Positions 1 to 10,910 are shown, counted from the first letter of the stretch. The stretch is 64,000 bases of DNA from Aricia agestis (GCF_905147365.1 NC_056420.1:14431501-14495500), one strand, 5' to 3'. The notes: generated from the letters alone by a model not told the origin. Translations and numbers: made by a program.

Positions 1-32
1 TTCCATATATATTATTTTTTATTATGTTTAGT

Positions 33-34
<2 letters not shown>

Positions 35-73
<39 letters not shown>
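35..73. repeat. (TA)n microsatellite
   Basis: Uninterrupted TA dinucleotide run of about 39 bases. Two longer TA runs occur near 23.66 and 32.28 kb. Confidence 0.95.
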
Positions 74-77
<4 letters not shown>

Positions 78-600
78 TTTTATTATGTTTAGTCTTTGTT
101 AATGTTGGCGTTGTTAGTGTAATATTGTAAGTAAAGTGTAAGTGAAAAGGTATAATATTGTTGGTATAAAATCTTGTATGTTACTCTAAAAAAGATTGGT
201 AAGTGTAAAATGAGCGCTTCTCGCCTTCAAACGTAAAAGTTTGGCGAGTTTATAGTTTGTAACAACACATAAAAAATTGTATTTAAAAAAAAATAAAAAA
301 AAATGTAAGCTGTTACTTTGAAATTGATTTTAATTGTTGTAATGGAACTTACTGAAATGATAATAAAGAAAGAATTGTATTATACTTTGTCCAGCCTAAG
401 TTAAAATAATATGCTAAAATATATTGTTATTATTTATAAGTAAATTAATCTTAAATATATACAGTAATGTTTTAATGAATCAATGTTAATGATATTTCCA
501 CACTATGTAAATAGTAGAATATCCAAACAGAAAAATTGTAACACTTTTTTGTACCATATTCTGAGCAAATAAATGAATTATGAATTATGAATTAATACCT
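74..600 (+). other. AT-rich stretch, probable retroelement tail
   Basis: No credible reading frame. The stretch ends at about 565-597 with caaataaatgaattatgaa followed by further gaattat units. Short repeated tails of this kind are usual at the 3' ends of insect non-LTR elements, so much of this stretch may be a 3' UTR. This is inferred from the tail only. Confidence 0.35.
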
Positions 601-621
601 AATATTAACTAAGGTCAGGTA

Positions 622-636
622 GGTAAGAGGTAAGAG
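622..636 (+). repeat. Target site duplication, left copy
   Basis: ggtaagaggtaagag occurs here and again, identically, at 1614-1628 directly after a 25-A tail. The pair brackets the element at 637-1613. Confidence 0.9.
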
Positions 637-1613
637 CCTGGGCGGCAGCTACTGCCCTGGCGGGAGACCCGCCGTGGGAGCTGGTGGCAAGGGTTTTCGC
701 CGAGTTGCACCTCCTCGCTTCAGAGAGGAGGTCGCGGGGCGAAGGCCTACAATGGGAGGAGCTCCGGCGGGTCCGAAAGCTAGGAGAGCAGTGGTTGTTG
801 AGGAGGTGGGGTGAGGACCTGGCGCAGGCCCAGTACGGTCAACGTACTGCTCAGGCTCTGCGCCCAGTTCTTGCGGCGTGGGTGCGTCGCAAGAGAAAAA
901 CCCCTCACCTTCCGCCTTACACAGGTGCTCACCGGACACGGATGTTTCGGTGCGTACTTGTGTAAGGTCGCCAGGAGGGAGCCTACGCCAGCCTGCCATG
1001 CGGAGGACACGGCCCAGCACACCCTCGAGGTGTGCGATCGTTGGGCCGTGCAGCGCCATGATCTCATGGCGGTGCTAGGGCGGGACCTCTCGCTCTAGAG
1101 CATCGTTCGCTGCATGCTCGAGAGCGATGAGGCCTGGCAGGCGACGGTCTCTTTCTGCGAAACCGTCCTTTCGCAGAAAGAGGCCGCGGAGCGGAACAGA
1201 GAGGATGACCCATCCTCCGTTCCGCTCCGCCGGCGTAGGACGGGAGTGCGGAGGCGTCGTTACGCGAACCTCCAAACTTCCGTCTAAACCGGGGCTCCGG
1301 GCAAGGATGGGAACCTGCCCGGCTTAGCTAGTCCCGGCGCCGAGGGGAACGCTTCAGTTTGCCGGAGTGTTCCCTTACTTTGGTGGAAGTCCAGTCTCTT
1401 TTGAGGCAGACCGGCCAGTCATGGAGGGAGTCCTGTGTTAGACAGATCCAGGATATCCCTCCGTATATGGCTGAAGGCAAATCGCAGGTGGTTTTAGTGG
1501 GTAAGAGTCCCACATACCCCCGGGGTGCTTCAGCTAACTGAGGCACATCCCCAACCCGGGGCACCCATGATGGGTTTCCCCTGCGCACAAAAAAAAAAAA
1601 AAAAAAAAAAAAA
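637..1613 (+). mobile_element. 5'-truncated R1-clade non-LTR element with poly(A)
   Basis: The 3' end of a site-type (R1/TRAS-like) LINE. The translated remnant, split over two frames near position 900, contains the C-terminal motif LTQVLTGHGCFGAYL followed by a Cys/His-rich stretch ending DTAQHTLEVC. This is the zinc-knuckle-like end of R1-clade ORF2 proteins. A GC-rich 3' UTR follows, with a cccaacccggggcaccc region, and then 25 A residues (1589-1613). Reverse transcriptase is absent, as expected from 5' truncation during target-primed reverse transcription. A perfect 15-bp duplication flanks it (622-636, 1614-1628). The same family supplies the longer copy at 2941-5380. Confidence 0.9.
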
Positions 1614-1628
1614 GGTAAGAGGTAAGAG
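1614..1628 (+). repeat. Target site duplication, right copy
   Basis: Exact repeat of 622-636 immediately after the poly(A) tail, marking the right boundary of the R1-clade insertion. Confidence 0.9.
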
Positions 1629-1802
1629 GGACGCGGGGGGAAGAGAGACTGTAACTAATAACAAGAAAACTATAACGCCGAGCTCCATGGTGACTACGTC
1701 CATAAAACAGTATTAGGCGTAGTTCATATATTCTTGGATATATGAAGCTACAACACGGCAACTAAGCGAGTAAAAGAGAGACTACCACCTACACGTAATA
1801 AG

Positions 1803-2526
1803 TTAAGTCGATAGCAAAATTAAAGATTGCGTATTATAATCACGAACGTTTTCACGATTATGTTTTAAATTAGTTGCGTATAACTCGGTGGACTGAGTCT
1901 TGACTCCCGCGGTTGCGCCCGCGCTAGCCTCGAGCGGCGGCGCGGCGGCGGCGGCGCTAAGCTCGACGACGTAGATGTACCTACCTTCGGTGTCGAGTTG
2001 CGAATTATAATTGCTACTATGAAGCAAAGTATTGTGTTTATTGTAACACTGCCTACACGGGCCAAATGTACATGCGGATACTGAATGACCGCTTCGTAAA
2101 CAGTTACGGCATAACTTTTTTGAATTAACGAATTTAATTCTATCGTTAACCTCTAAATTAAGAAATTTCGAACAAGAATATTATATGGGATGAGCGTCGT
2201 TACACATCGGGCACGGTCGCTTTTGTTTCGTGTGCTGAGAATTGTTATTTAAATGCGTGCTGGTGAAACTACGAACTTGTTGAGAGCTATTAGGTTTTTT
2301 ACTTATTAGAGTTAAAATGTGAAATAAATCTCGTGTCAGCCGAGTATTTACTACCGCTAGCCTTTATCATTTCTAATACATCTGCGCGATCTTTTAAAAA
2401 TGACAAAAAATGATCTAATTTAATCACAGTTTTATTGTTTTGTGAATTAAATTTAGAAGAGCTCTTGTGTTCCTCCCATTCGCGTTCCGTGGAGGGGTCT
2501 AGTTTTGAAACTACTAAATGAATCAC
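1803..2526 (-). pseudogene. BEL/Pao gag remnant
   Basis: Part of the gag polyprotein of a BEL/Pao LTR retrotransposon, which packages the element RNA. Read on the minus strand from 2526, the first stretch is typical of the Pao gag core (LVVSKLDPSTEREWEEHKSS, then DHFLSFLKDRADVLE). It continues in other frames (about 2290-1960) into the Cys/His cluster CPMCNDAHPI, CRNCLRSGHSVSAC and CRQCYNKHNTLLH. Such clusters follow the capsid in this superfamily. There is an in-frame stop after HPI and at least one frame change. The low-complexity Ala/Pro stretch at 1915-1965 corresponds to a GGC-rich run. No protease, RT or LTR is seen next to it, so it is an isolated fragment. Confidence 0.8.
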
Positions 2527-2534
2527 TAACGTAT

Positions 2535-2862
2535 CCCATTAGATAAATTAGAAATCGTAGATCGATTTCTTAAAAATCCGGGTTGAGAGATAGGTATTCC
2601 TTTGGATAAAACTGGATAAATATGATTAAATACTAATTTTTCAAATACTTTACTTATCGTGTTTAAGATAGATATGGGTCTATAGTTAGAAATTGATGTT
2701 CTACTTCCTTTTTCTGAAAATTGGTATTATGTGTGCTCTCTTCCAAATGTCAGGAAAGATGCATTCTTTTAGTGATCTTTGAAACAAAATTGTAATAGGT
2801 AGGACTAAGCTATCCGCACATGACTTGAATACAATCGGTGGTAGATGAAATGAAACAACTTA
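2535..2862 (-). pseudogene. Jockey-like reverse transcriptase fragment
   Basis: A piece of the fingers domain of a non-LTR reverse transcriptase, read on the minus strand. The sequence runs LPPIVFKSCADSLVLPITIL, then FPDIWKRAHIIPIFRK, then a stop and frame change, then NYRPISILNTISKVFEK. The order PP-F-K, FP-W-K, NYRPIS-L is the conserved block order in Jockey/CR1 RTs. The fragment is cut abruptly at about 2866, where the poly(A) tail of the R1-clade element 2867-7540 begins, so it seems to have been the landing site of that insertion. Confidence 0.75.
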
Positions 2863-2940
2863 GACTTTTTTTTTTAAACGGGCTTTGGCCTACCACACAT
2901 TCCCACCACTGTATCTCCTGTGTCGCCAGGATCGACAGCG

Positions 2941-4981
2941 ACACAGTAGATACAGTGGCTTACAGGACGCTTCGTTGTACCCTTAAAAATAGTATCCGGC
3001 GGGCCAAAAACGAAGCCTGGACAGAGTGGCTGGAGACTCTCGACCAGGATCCGTGGGGTCGTCCCTATAAATGTATGAGGCAAAAGCTTCGTCCGGCCGC
3101 CCCACCTCTCACCGAGAGCCTGGATCCGCAGCTAAGGGAGTCTGTCCTCTCCGCCCTTTTCCCTCCAAGGGCTGACTGGACTCCACCGACGATGGCGCCA
3201 CCAAGTGATTCCGACGATGAGACAGACGAAGAAATTCCGCCCATAACATCGGCGGAACTTGCAGCGGCTGTGACAAAGATGCGACAGAAGAACGCAGCCC
3301 CGGGCCTAGATGGCATACCGAGCCGCGTGTGGGTGCTCGCCTTGGAAGAGATGGGGAAGCGGGTACTCACCGTACTCAATATCTGTCTGTCGCAATGCCG
3401 GTTTCCGAGTCGCTGGAACCGTGGCAAGCTGGTCCTGCTCCGTAAAAAGGGCAGACAAGAGACTCAGCCTTCGGCGTACCGCCCGATCGTTCTCCTTGAT
3501 GAGGCGTGCAAAATACTTGAGAGAGTGCTCGTTGCGCGCCTCACCGAGCACCTTCATCGTGTTGGCCCAAACCTCAACGCCAATCAGTTTGGGTTTCGGA
3601 TGGGTCGATCCACTATCGGGGCGTTAGATCAATTGCGAACCATCGTAAGGGAAGGAACCGCCCGGGGCAAGGTAGTTTTGGCAATATCCCTGGATATATC
3701 TAATGCCTTTAACTCCCTGCCCTGGGCAATGATAAAGGAAGGGCTCCGGTATCATAAGGTGCCCAAGTACCTGAGAAGGATTTTTGGTGATTTTCTTTCG
3801 GTGCGGTACATAGAGTTTCCAACAAAAGAAGGATGGAAAAGAATGGCAGTTGTGTGCGGTGTACCACAGGGGTCTGCCCTGGGACCCCATCTGTGGAACA
3901 TCGGATACGACTGGGTGCTACGCGTCGCCAACCTACGAGGAGTAGTGTTGCTGTGTTATGTCGATGACACTCTAGTAATTTGTCGTGGGAAAACGCACCG
4001 CGAGGCTATTATTCTTGCGACAGCTGCGGTCGCCCAGGTGGTGCGCCGCATCCGCGCTCTGGGCCTGGAGGTTGCCTTAGAGAAATCCGAGGCGATCAGT
4101 TTTCATGGCCCACGAAACGCGCCACCGACGGGAGCTGCCGTAATTGTAGGCGGTACAAGGATCGAGGTCAGTCAGTCGATGACATACCTGGGTGTAGTGC
4201 TGGATAGCCGGTGGTCTTTTGAAGAGCACTTCCGCCGTTTAACGGTGAAAGTCTCCAAGGCCGCCGGCGCATTGGCGGGCCTTCTCCTGAACCTAGGGGG
4301 ACCCAGTTTAAAATGTCGGCGCCTGTACATGGGAGTAATTCGCTCCATGTGCATGTACGGTGCGCCGATATGGGCCGAGCGACTGACAACCAAGACCAGG
4401 AGGATCCTAACTGGGTTGCAACGGACAATGGCAATAAGGGGATATCGGATATCGAAGCCGAATCATTGGCAGAAATATTTTGGCTGTGCCAGGAGGAACG
4501 CGAAGAAGGACGGATCCCACCGCCAGACCAAATACGGCGATGGAGAAGAGCAGCACGGGACTGGGATTTAGACCTTTGGCTCGATCGTCTAAATGAGTCC
4601 CCAGTCAGCGTAGATCTGCTAGACGCAATACGTCCCGTACTGAGGGAATAGGTGGACAGGGACAGCGGTGTGTTGACGTACCGCCTCACACAGGTGCTGA
4701 CCGGGCATGGCTGCTTCGGTCAGTACCTGTGCGACATGGCCAGACGCGAGCAAAACACTGCTTGCCATCATTGTAATGACGACCGGGACACGGCGCAGCA
4801 CACGTTGCTCGTCTGTCCCGCTTGGAGCAGTCAAAGAGCGGCCCTACAGGCCACTATTGGACCCGACATCACGCTGCCGGCCATCGTTCGTGCGATGCTG
4901 GACAGCCAACACTATTGGAGGGCAGTCGAGACATTCGCTGAATCGGTGATGTCGTCGAAGGAGGAGGCGGAGCGCAGGTGA
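2941..4981 (+). pseudogene. R1-clade ORF2: reverse transcriptase to C-terminal zinc motif
   Basis: Encodes the RT half of an R1-clade LINE ORF2, which copies element RNA at a nicked chromosomal site. Visible blocks in order: KNAAPGLDGIPSRVW, SAYRPIVLLDEACKILERVL, NQFGFRMGRSTIGAL, ISLDISNAFNSLPW, GVPQGSALGP and the catalytic CYVDDTLV, then MTYLGVVLD and the thumb. The catalytic box is YVDD instead of the commoner YADD. The open frame starts upstream at 2838, but its first ~35 codons are host-repeat sequence. The true element part starts at 2941. Near 4440 the frame changes, and a segment after the thumb motif MAIRGYR is missing. An in-frame TAG at 4649-4651 precedes the LTQVLTGHGCFGQYL / CHHCNDDRDTAQH tail, which ends at 4979-4981. 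The gene is therefore dead. Confidence 0.85.
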
Positions 4982-5380
4982 GAGGCGGAGGCGCACGATC
5001 CTCGGAGAAGGCCGAGGCGGAGACCAAGGGCCAGACATGGTCACGACGTCCCGCCTTAGCAGGGGAGCTCGGGGCGTCGGCATGGGGATGCCGTCGCCCA
5101 TGACATCGAGTCCCGGGTAGGCCACGATGCGCTAGGTGTTCTAGCGCATCGTCGCGGAGTGGTGTGGAATGTGGTGTTTCCACGAGTGGAGCCCAAAGAG
5201 GCAGAGGTGGTGGGGCTGCGGTCGTGCGGTCGTATATCACGTGTTTCCCGTAGTGCCACCTTGAGGAGCAGGAACACCGTTGGGGTTTTAGTGGGTAGTC
5301 CCGGGTGCGGATACTACGTCCGCCCCGGGGAGTCCCACATACCTCGGTAATCCTCCCTAGGCCCCGGGGATGCGTAAATG
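2941..5380 (+). mobile_element. 5'-truncated R1/TRAS-like element nested in another LINE
   Basis: Plus-strand R1-clade copy. It begins inside ORF2, between the endonuclease and RT domains, and ends with a GC-rich 3' UTR. The UTR contains gtgggtagtcccgggtgcgg and is similar in layout to the end of the copy at 637-1613. No poly(A) tail is evident at 5370-5380. The sequence on both sides belongs to the 3' UTR of the minus-strand element 2867-7540. Confidence 0.8.
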
Positions 5381-5622
5381 CAACCACGAAAACCCTTTGA
5401 TATGATCTCAGGGAGCCCGAGGGACATGCTAAAGCTGTCTTGGGACCCGCAACGAAATTAATCAGAAGAAAATAGGAGGAGTAGGAAGAATTCCAGATTC
5501 CCTCCCCAATATAAAGCGGGATACAGCACAAAGTTGCAGTGACCGAAAGTCAAAGAACTGAAGGGGAGAAGCACCACGGGAATAAACGTTAATAATAATA
5601 GTGACTACTACGCTAGAGCTAA

Positions 5623-7571
5623 ATTAATTTATTGTGTTAGACTGTTGCCAATAGTAATTGTGACAAAAACGCTTGAAGGCACGGAACTTCCTAGCGCTGT
5701 CCACGAGATCACCGTAGTATGCGACACCAGATGTGTAGAGTAGGTTGTTTAGCATTGTAGTTCTTTCGTCCTGCCAGAGACTGCACTCCTAGAGAACATG
5801 ATGAGCTGTTTGTTCAAACATGTTGCCTTCGGTCGAGCACTCGCACATGGGTGATGCTACCAGATTAAATCCGTAGAGTTTGGCCTTAAAATTTCCATGA
5901 CCGGTCAGGAATTGAGAAACGCAGTGATCAATATCCATCCAATGTTTGGATAGTCGTTCACGAATATTAGGGAAAAAATTATAAAGATGTCGCCCTTTGG
6001 TCGAACAGTCCCAACGCGTCTGCCATTCGGAGATTAGGCTTTGCAAAGAGTTTTCTAAAGGTTCAAACAATCTTGCTATTTTATTTCTATCGCAAGCGCT
6101 TAAAAAGAACGGGTTGTCAATGTTTTTGTTATGATAGTACATTGTCGCACGATGCTGAATCTCAAGGTCAACGGGTAAAACTCCGGCTAACACGGGCAAG
6201 GCTTCGGTGCTTGTGGTTCTGTAAGCTTTGCACAAGAATATAAGAGCAAGACGTTGGCTTTGTAGCAACTTGCGACGACCCACGCCGATAGTTGCTCTGT
6301 CGGCCCACACGGAGGCCCCGTAGCAAATGCTACCAAGGTAAGTAGCAGTGTAAATTAATTTTAGGGTTTTGAATGAGAGGCCCCATGTCGACGTAGATAT
6401 TTTTGTAAAGGAGTAAAAGTTGCGTTTCCCTTTCTCACCGGTTTGAATTATATGTTCTAAAAATGTGAATTTATTTTCTAAGTAAAAACCAAGATAACAG
6501 AGTGACTGTTTGCGTTTAACGTTAATATTGTCAAGTTTAATGCTAGTGGAAGATATAAGGGAACCTTTTAAAAGAATTTGGTAAGTTTTTTGCGCGGCGA
6601 ATTTCAGACGATTACGCTTACCCCAGTCAGATATTAAATTAAGACTACTGTTGGCTTTAGACTCAATTTCGGAACGCGAGTTTGCTTGAACGACAAGAAA
6701 CCCGTCATCGGCGTAACCAACTAGTATACAAAGCGGTGGAAGTGGAAGACTTAACAAATCGTCGAATCCGATGTTCCATAATTTAGGCGAAATTACCGAT
6801 CCTTGAGGGCAGCCGCACGTTAAATTTTTGACATGTGTACAATGTCCTAGACGAAGCTTAGTTTGACCGTTAGAAAAGTAAGAATGTATTATAGAATAAA
6901 TATTGCAGTAACACCCTCGATTTTTTAGTTTTAATAGCACCATCGGCCACCAGGCATGGTTGAAGGCCCCGGAAATATCTAATGAAATAGCGACCACGTA
7001 TTTAGTTTCCGACAAATTAACTATTTTTCTTACTTCTAACGCCGCGTCCACAGTCGATTTCCCGGCAGTGAAACCGAACTGATGGCTATGGAATTTAGGG
7101 CCACCGGGTAGCAGGCGAGGTACGATGAGACGTTCTAGTAATTTACCTAAGCAAGGCAGTAACGTTATCGGACGGTAAGATTTTGGGTCGTCAGGAGGTT
7201 TGTTTCCCGCTTTAGGTATTAATTTTATGCAACCGGAACGCCAAATTTTTGGAAATATACCTTCTGCGATACATCTGTTGTAAACATATAGATTCGATGA
7301 ATTGGCCGCTAAACACGCTTGCTTTATCATAATATTCGATATATTTAATAAACTCCTCCGGGGTTGGTAAATCTGAGACCGGTGTATGAATGGGATCTAA
7401 CATTCTACTCCTAATGTCGCGATGGTGTTCATCATCCAAGGAGGGCTCGTCGTCTGGGATGAGAACGTTTAGATATGCCTTCGCCATTTCCTCTAAACTA
7501 CAAGTGTAAGGCTGCGTCCCCATCAGACACGCGGCACGACGCCGCCACCGTGATACGGTACGGCGCCGCAC
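5623..7571 (-). pseudogene. R1-clade ORF2 remnant (RT and C-terminus)
   Basis: Minus-strand RT gene of the outer LINE. A 513-codon frame (7330-5789) holds SYRPITLLPCLGKLLERLIV, HQFGFTAGKSTVDAAL, ISLDISGAFNHAWWP, CGCPQGSVISPKLWN and the catalytic VGYADDGFLVV. It ends with QFLTGHGNF and a Cys-rich tail. Upstream codons (7571-7331) sit in another frame and read up to LPTPEEFIKYI. The usual APG-DGI block between the two is missing, so a deletion with frame change lies near 7330-7350. A TAG interrupts the frame at 5789-5791. The same frame then continues to a TAA at about 5623, which I take as the original end. The endonuclease domain is absent. Confidence 0.85.
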
Positions 7572-7610
7572 CGTGTCACGGTGCCGCGTACGGTGCGACC
7601 CTATTCAGTC
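7510..7610. repeat. GC-rich inverted sequence
   Basis: Short GC island in AT-rich DNA with nested self-complementary pieces (accgtgatacggt, gcaccgtgtcacggtgc). It sits between the truncated 5' end of the R1-clade element and a dispersed repeat. Possibly the end of a GC-rich MITE; no target duplication found. Confidence 0.35.
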
Positions 7611-7654
7611 GATATTTACGCTCGAACGAGAGTGTTTGTCCAGACAATTTTTTT

Positions 7655-7795
7655 AAAATAAAATAAGGGGGCAAACGAGCAAACGGGTCACCTGATGGAA
7701 AGCAACTATACTGTCGCCCATGAAAACTCGCCAACATTAGAAGAGCTGCAAGTACGTTGCCACTTGCCGGCCTCTGAAGGTTTGCAGGTCGTATT
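7655..7795 (-). repeat. Dispersed SINE-like repeat, short copy
   Basis: Carries gggtcacctgatggaaagca, then the cgcccatg and gaagagctgca blocks. Longer copies lie at 13039-13396 and 56392-56690. Judged by its A-rich end near 7650, it reads 5' to 3' on the minus strand. Confidence 0.75.
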
Positions 7796-7921
7796 GAAAA
7801 TATAGTGACAGTAATTTATTTCAGAGTTTTACAGTGCGCAGCAGAAAGTTACGCAAAAAACGCACGGTGGAAGACTGCCACTCATCAAAGTGATGAGGAT
7901 GGTATATTTTTCGCGTGGGAC

Positions 7922-7971
7922 GATGGCGAAAAGTTGCAGGTGGTATGATGGCGAAAAGTTGCAGGTGGTAT
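7922..7971 (+). repeat. Two-copy 25-bp tandem repeat
   Basis: gatggcgaaaagttgcaggt plus five more bases, repeated twice without a gap. No gene context. Confidence 0.85.
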
Positions 7972-8097
7972 GATTCCGAACAAATTCTTAGAGCACTCCC
8001 CGTGATACAACCGATAGAGGATGTAGAGACAGTAGAGTGAAGCCACTTGTGATTTAGTTTATTCTTAAAATATATTATATTTGACATAATTTTTTAG

Positions 8098-8528
8098 GGT
8101 TCCGTACCCAAAGGGTAAAAACGGTACACTATTACTGAGACTTCGATGTCTGTCCGTCTGTCTGTCTCCAGGCTCTTACTCAAGAACCGCTATAGCTAGA
8201 CTTCTGTAATCCTCACAGATTGTGTATATCTGATGCCGCTGTAACAACAGATACTAAAAACTATATAAAATTAAGATTCAAGGGAGGCGGCTCCCATACA
8301 ACAAATGTGATTTTTGCCCTTTTTGGCTCCTAATCTATATTGGCTATATTATGTAGACACATGATTTTTTTACGAAGTTCTCAATTATGTATATACTTTT
8401 ATATTTAATTGCAAAATTAAAATAAAATAACTCATTAAGCGGGGCTCCCATACAAAAAACAATTTTTCCCTACTTTCACTCTATAACGGTACGGAACCCT
8501 TCGTGCGCGAGTCCGACTCGCACTTGGC
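8098..8528 (+). repeat. Lepidopteran-type dispersed repeat, long copy
   Basis: Starts gttccgtacccaaagggtaa and ends with gcgcgagtccgactcgcact. It has the internal gtctgtctgtctcc stretch and two 'ggctcccatacaa' blocks. Other copies, several internally deleted, are at 9790, 17739, 24443, 26548 and 57221. I know this as an abundant family in moths and butterflies. Its mechanism is not evident: no reading frame and no clear terminal repeats. Confidence 0.85.
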
Positions 8529-8759
8529 ATTTTTTTTTCTATTTGATTGTACATTATTGTCTATCAACATCGCTTTCACGAGAAAGATCACAAAAACAAA
8601 GGAAATAACTAGTTGATTCGAAGTAGATACCACACTGTGTATCTCAGATTTATTTTATCAAATAATCGGTTTCGGTTATGGTATAGAAAAAAATGAATTG
8701 CATATTTTCAATCTACTATTTATGCTCTTCTTTGCTGTACATAAATTATTTTAATCGAC

Positions 8760-9430
8760 TATGGGTTTTTTTTTGGGCATAGTCCTTTAATGGGTGAACT
8801 TTTATATGTGAGTAGTGAAACTAGACCTGATATAGCTTTCAGTGTGAATTACCTTAGTAGATTTCAAAATTGTTATAACGATACAAATTTTGAATATGCT
8901 TTGAGAGTCCTAAAATATTGTATTTAATAAGAAATTTAAAATTAACATATACAGAAAATTCTAAGTCTGATATTATGGATAGTTTTGTTGATGTCGACTG
9001 GGCAGGAGATACTTGTGATAGAAAATCTACTTCTGGTTATGTCATTAGATTATTTGGAAATGTTATTTATTGGAAGCCTAAAAAACAAAATAGTGTAACA
9101 AAATCTTTTACTTTTGCAGAATATGTAGCAATGTCTGAAGCAGTTTCTGAAATAGTTTTTCTATGCAGTATTGTAAATGATGTTGTAATAAAAATTGATA
9201 AACCTACAAATATTCATGAAGATAATTCAGGAGTATTGCTAAATATGATAATTTCACTAAGAATTCGATACATATTGAAGTTCATTATCATTATGTCCAT
9301 TAAAATTGTAAGAATGGTACTATACATGTTGTAAAAGTAAATTCAGAAGATAATATTGCTGATATTCTAACTAAGTCTTTAGGAACAGTTAAGTTTGTGA
9401 ACTTTAGAGATATGTTGAATTTAAAATAGT
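8760..9430 (+). pseudogene. Ty1/copia pol 3' end (RNase H)
   Basis: End of a copia-type polyprotein. Before the open frame the sequence reads SPLMGELLYVSSETRPDIAF and FSVNYLSRFQ, as in the RT-RNase H connection. A short shift follows near 8920. From 8918 the frame shows RNase H blocks DVDWAGDTCDRKSTSGYV, VIYWKPKKQNSVTKS and TFAEYVAMSEAVSEI with the catalytic Asp and Glu in place. A frame change near 9250 leads to EDNIADILTKSLGTVKFVNF and a stop at 9427-9429. Gag, protease, integrase and most of RT are absent, so this is a 3' fragment of an element. Confidence 0.85.
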
Positions 9431-9490
9431 TATTTAGTTGCTAACTAAGTCGTTAGGAACAACAGTTAAGTTTGTGAACTTTATAGATAT
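9368..9490 (+). repeat. Direct duplication at copia pol end
   Basis: ctaactaagtctttaggaac and the following ~35 bases recur about 74 bases later (from about 9440) with small changes. The second copy lies after the pol stop codon, so it is a local duplication of the pol 3' end. Confidence 0.75.
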
Positions 9491-9555
9491 AAGGCATTGT
9501 TAAAAACTTATAAGTTGTTATTTTGTTTAGTTATAATAACACAAATGTAAGGAGG

Positions 9556-9775
9556 TGTATTAATTATTATAAAATACATTTATGTTATCTGTTGCAACAC
9601 AGTTTTTCTGTCTGTGGTGTAAGCTTATTGTTTATGTTAGAAAAGAAATCTATGTTCTTTTTGCTCGGATCCGTGTTTGGTGTAAAAAGGTAAAAAGATA
9701 TTATGTTCAGGAAAATAAAGTTAAAGTCAAGATAAAAGCGGTTTTGATTATTTAATAATTGTATAGGAGTTCCCA
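9556..9775 (+). repeat. Putative copia 3' LTR
   Basis: A purine run (aaggagg) at about 9550 precedes tgtattaattattataaaa, as a polypurine tract precedes an LTR. The right end is not clear and no second LTR is in the window. Inferred from position only. Confidence 0.35.
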
Positions 9776-9789
9776 TAAATAATTGTTTT

Positions 9790-9965
9790 ATTTTGGTTTT
9801 AGTATCTGTTGTTATAGCGGCAACAGAAATACATAGTATGTAAAAAATTCAACTCTCTAGCTATCACCGTTCTTGAGATACAGCCTGGAGACAGACAGAC
9901 GGACAGACACCGAAGTCTCAGTATATATATGGATACGTTTTTACCCTTTACGTATGGAACCCTAC
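9790..9965 (-). repeat. Dispersed repeat, partial copy
   Basis: Minus-strand copy of the family at 8098-8528: ttgttatagcggcaacagaa, a gacagacagacggac stretch, then tttttaccctttacgtatgg. Confidence 0.75.
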
Positions 9966-10870
9966 AAGAAGTTTTTTATCAAAAAAAAAAATAATAACAT
10001 GGCGTAACAAACTAGATTCTTCAAGGGTTGAGTAGAGTCAATATCGGCGTAAAATTATATTAAAAACAAATATCAGCGAGTTCCTGTGAATATGGGAGGA
10101 GGGGGACACTTGATACTAAGTATACTCAATAGGGAATACTGCGCGAAGGTCGGAGCTGAGGGCGTTACTACCACATAAAATTAATAATCCAGACAAAATC
10201 TGACATGTTGCGCACGTCATATCAGAACATTGGCAGAAATGTTGTCAAACGTCGGCCAAAACTTTTTGTTTACTGTCTGTACTGGTTCTGCATCAGGTGC
10301 AGTATCGTGGGCAATAATATAAGTATTATCGTTACTACAGAGGCTATCTCCTACCTAACCCACCTTTTACAGAGAAACTTGGCAGTGTAAGGTAAATTTT
10401 CCAAATGTTGTCTTAATGTCAATGTTTTTAACGGACTACGAAAAAGATCGGAAGGATAATGATTTTGTTAGTCTATGTATGTGTGCTAGTAGCGGCTTAA
10501 CTGCTAGTCCTATTAGTGATAACGTGATCACAATTTAAACAATCGAAAATTATTTAATGTCACGAGAGGAAAACGAATTTCACGCAACGGTAACAAAAAC
10601 ACCGCAAATTAAAAACGCAAATGCGGTCATTTGACCGCTCCGGTCTTTCTAGTGTTAAACTAATGGAATTATGTCAATAGATTATTAGTAATGATGCCGC
10701 AATAACAAAATAATATTAAGTTTATTTTTTTAAATTTGTATTTTCATAAAGACGGTTTTTTAATTACTATCTGTAAATAAACTATTTTGTGGAAACGGTA
10801 TAATATTTTATAAACAATAGAGGGATCAAGTGTCCCTCTTCTCCCTTATTATAATTGTCATTCGACGTGT
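9966..10870. other. No recognised feature
   Basis: AT-rich upstream region of the protease gene. No frame longer than about 60 codons has recognisable content. A Lys/Arg-free hydrophobic frame at 10205-10387 looks random. Confidence 0.4.
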
Positions 10871-10910
10871 TATATAAACCTAGGTACATCTCAATGCAAG
10901 TACCAGTGTG
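10871..10910 (+). promoter_or_regulatory. Core promoter: TATA box and initiator
   Basis: tatataaa at 10871-10878 is followed by accagtgtg, whose A at 10905 lies 34 bases after the start of the TATA box. That is the normal insect spacing to a CAGT-type initiator. The signal-peptide ATG is 23 bases further on. Inferred start of transcription about 10905. Confidence 0.6.

Larger units (their letters stand above)
2867..7540 (-). mobile_element. R1-clade non-LTR element, split by a nested insertion
   Basis: Minus-strand LINE. The ORF2 remnant occupies 7571-5623, the 3' UTR runs 5622-5381 and resumes at 2940-2867, and it ends in an A-tail (T-run at about 2868-2877 on the plus strand). The 2.4 kb between 2941 and 5380 is a second, oppositely oriented R1-clade element. 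The join is supported by an uninterrupted copy of this 3' UTR at 17940-18091. There the sequence matching the left side (ending at 2940) and the right side (starting at 5381) is contiguous apart from about 6 bases. The 5' end is truncated at about 7500-7570. No clean target duplication was found. Confidence 0.75.

Noticed and set aside
1525..1716. 63-codon frame with a poly-Lys run
   Set aside because: Translation of the poly(A) tail of the R1-clade insertion.
10205..10390. 61-codon plus-strand frame upstream of the protease gene
   Set aside because: No start context, no homology I recognise, and composition like AT-rich noise.
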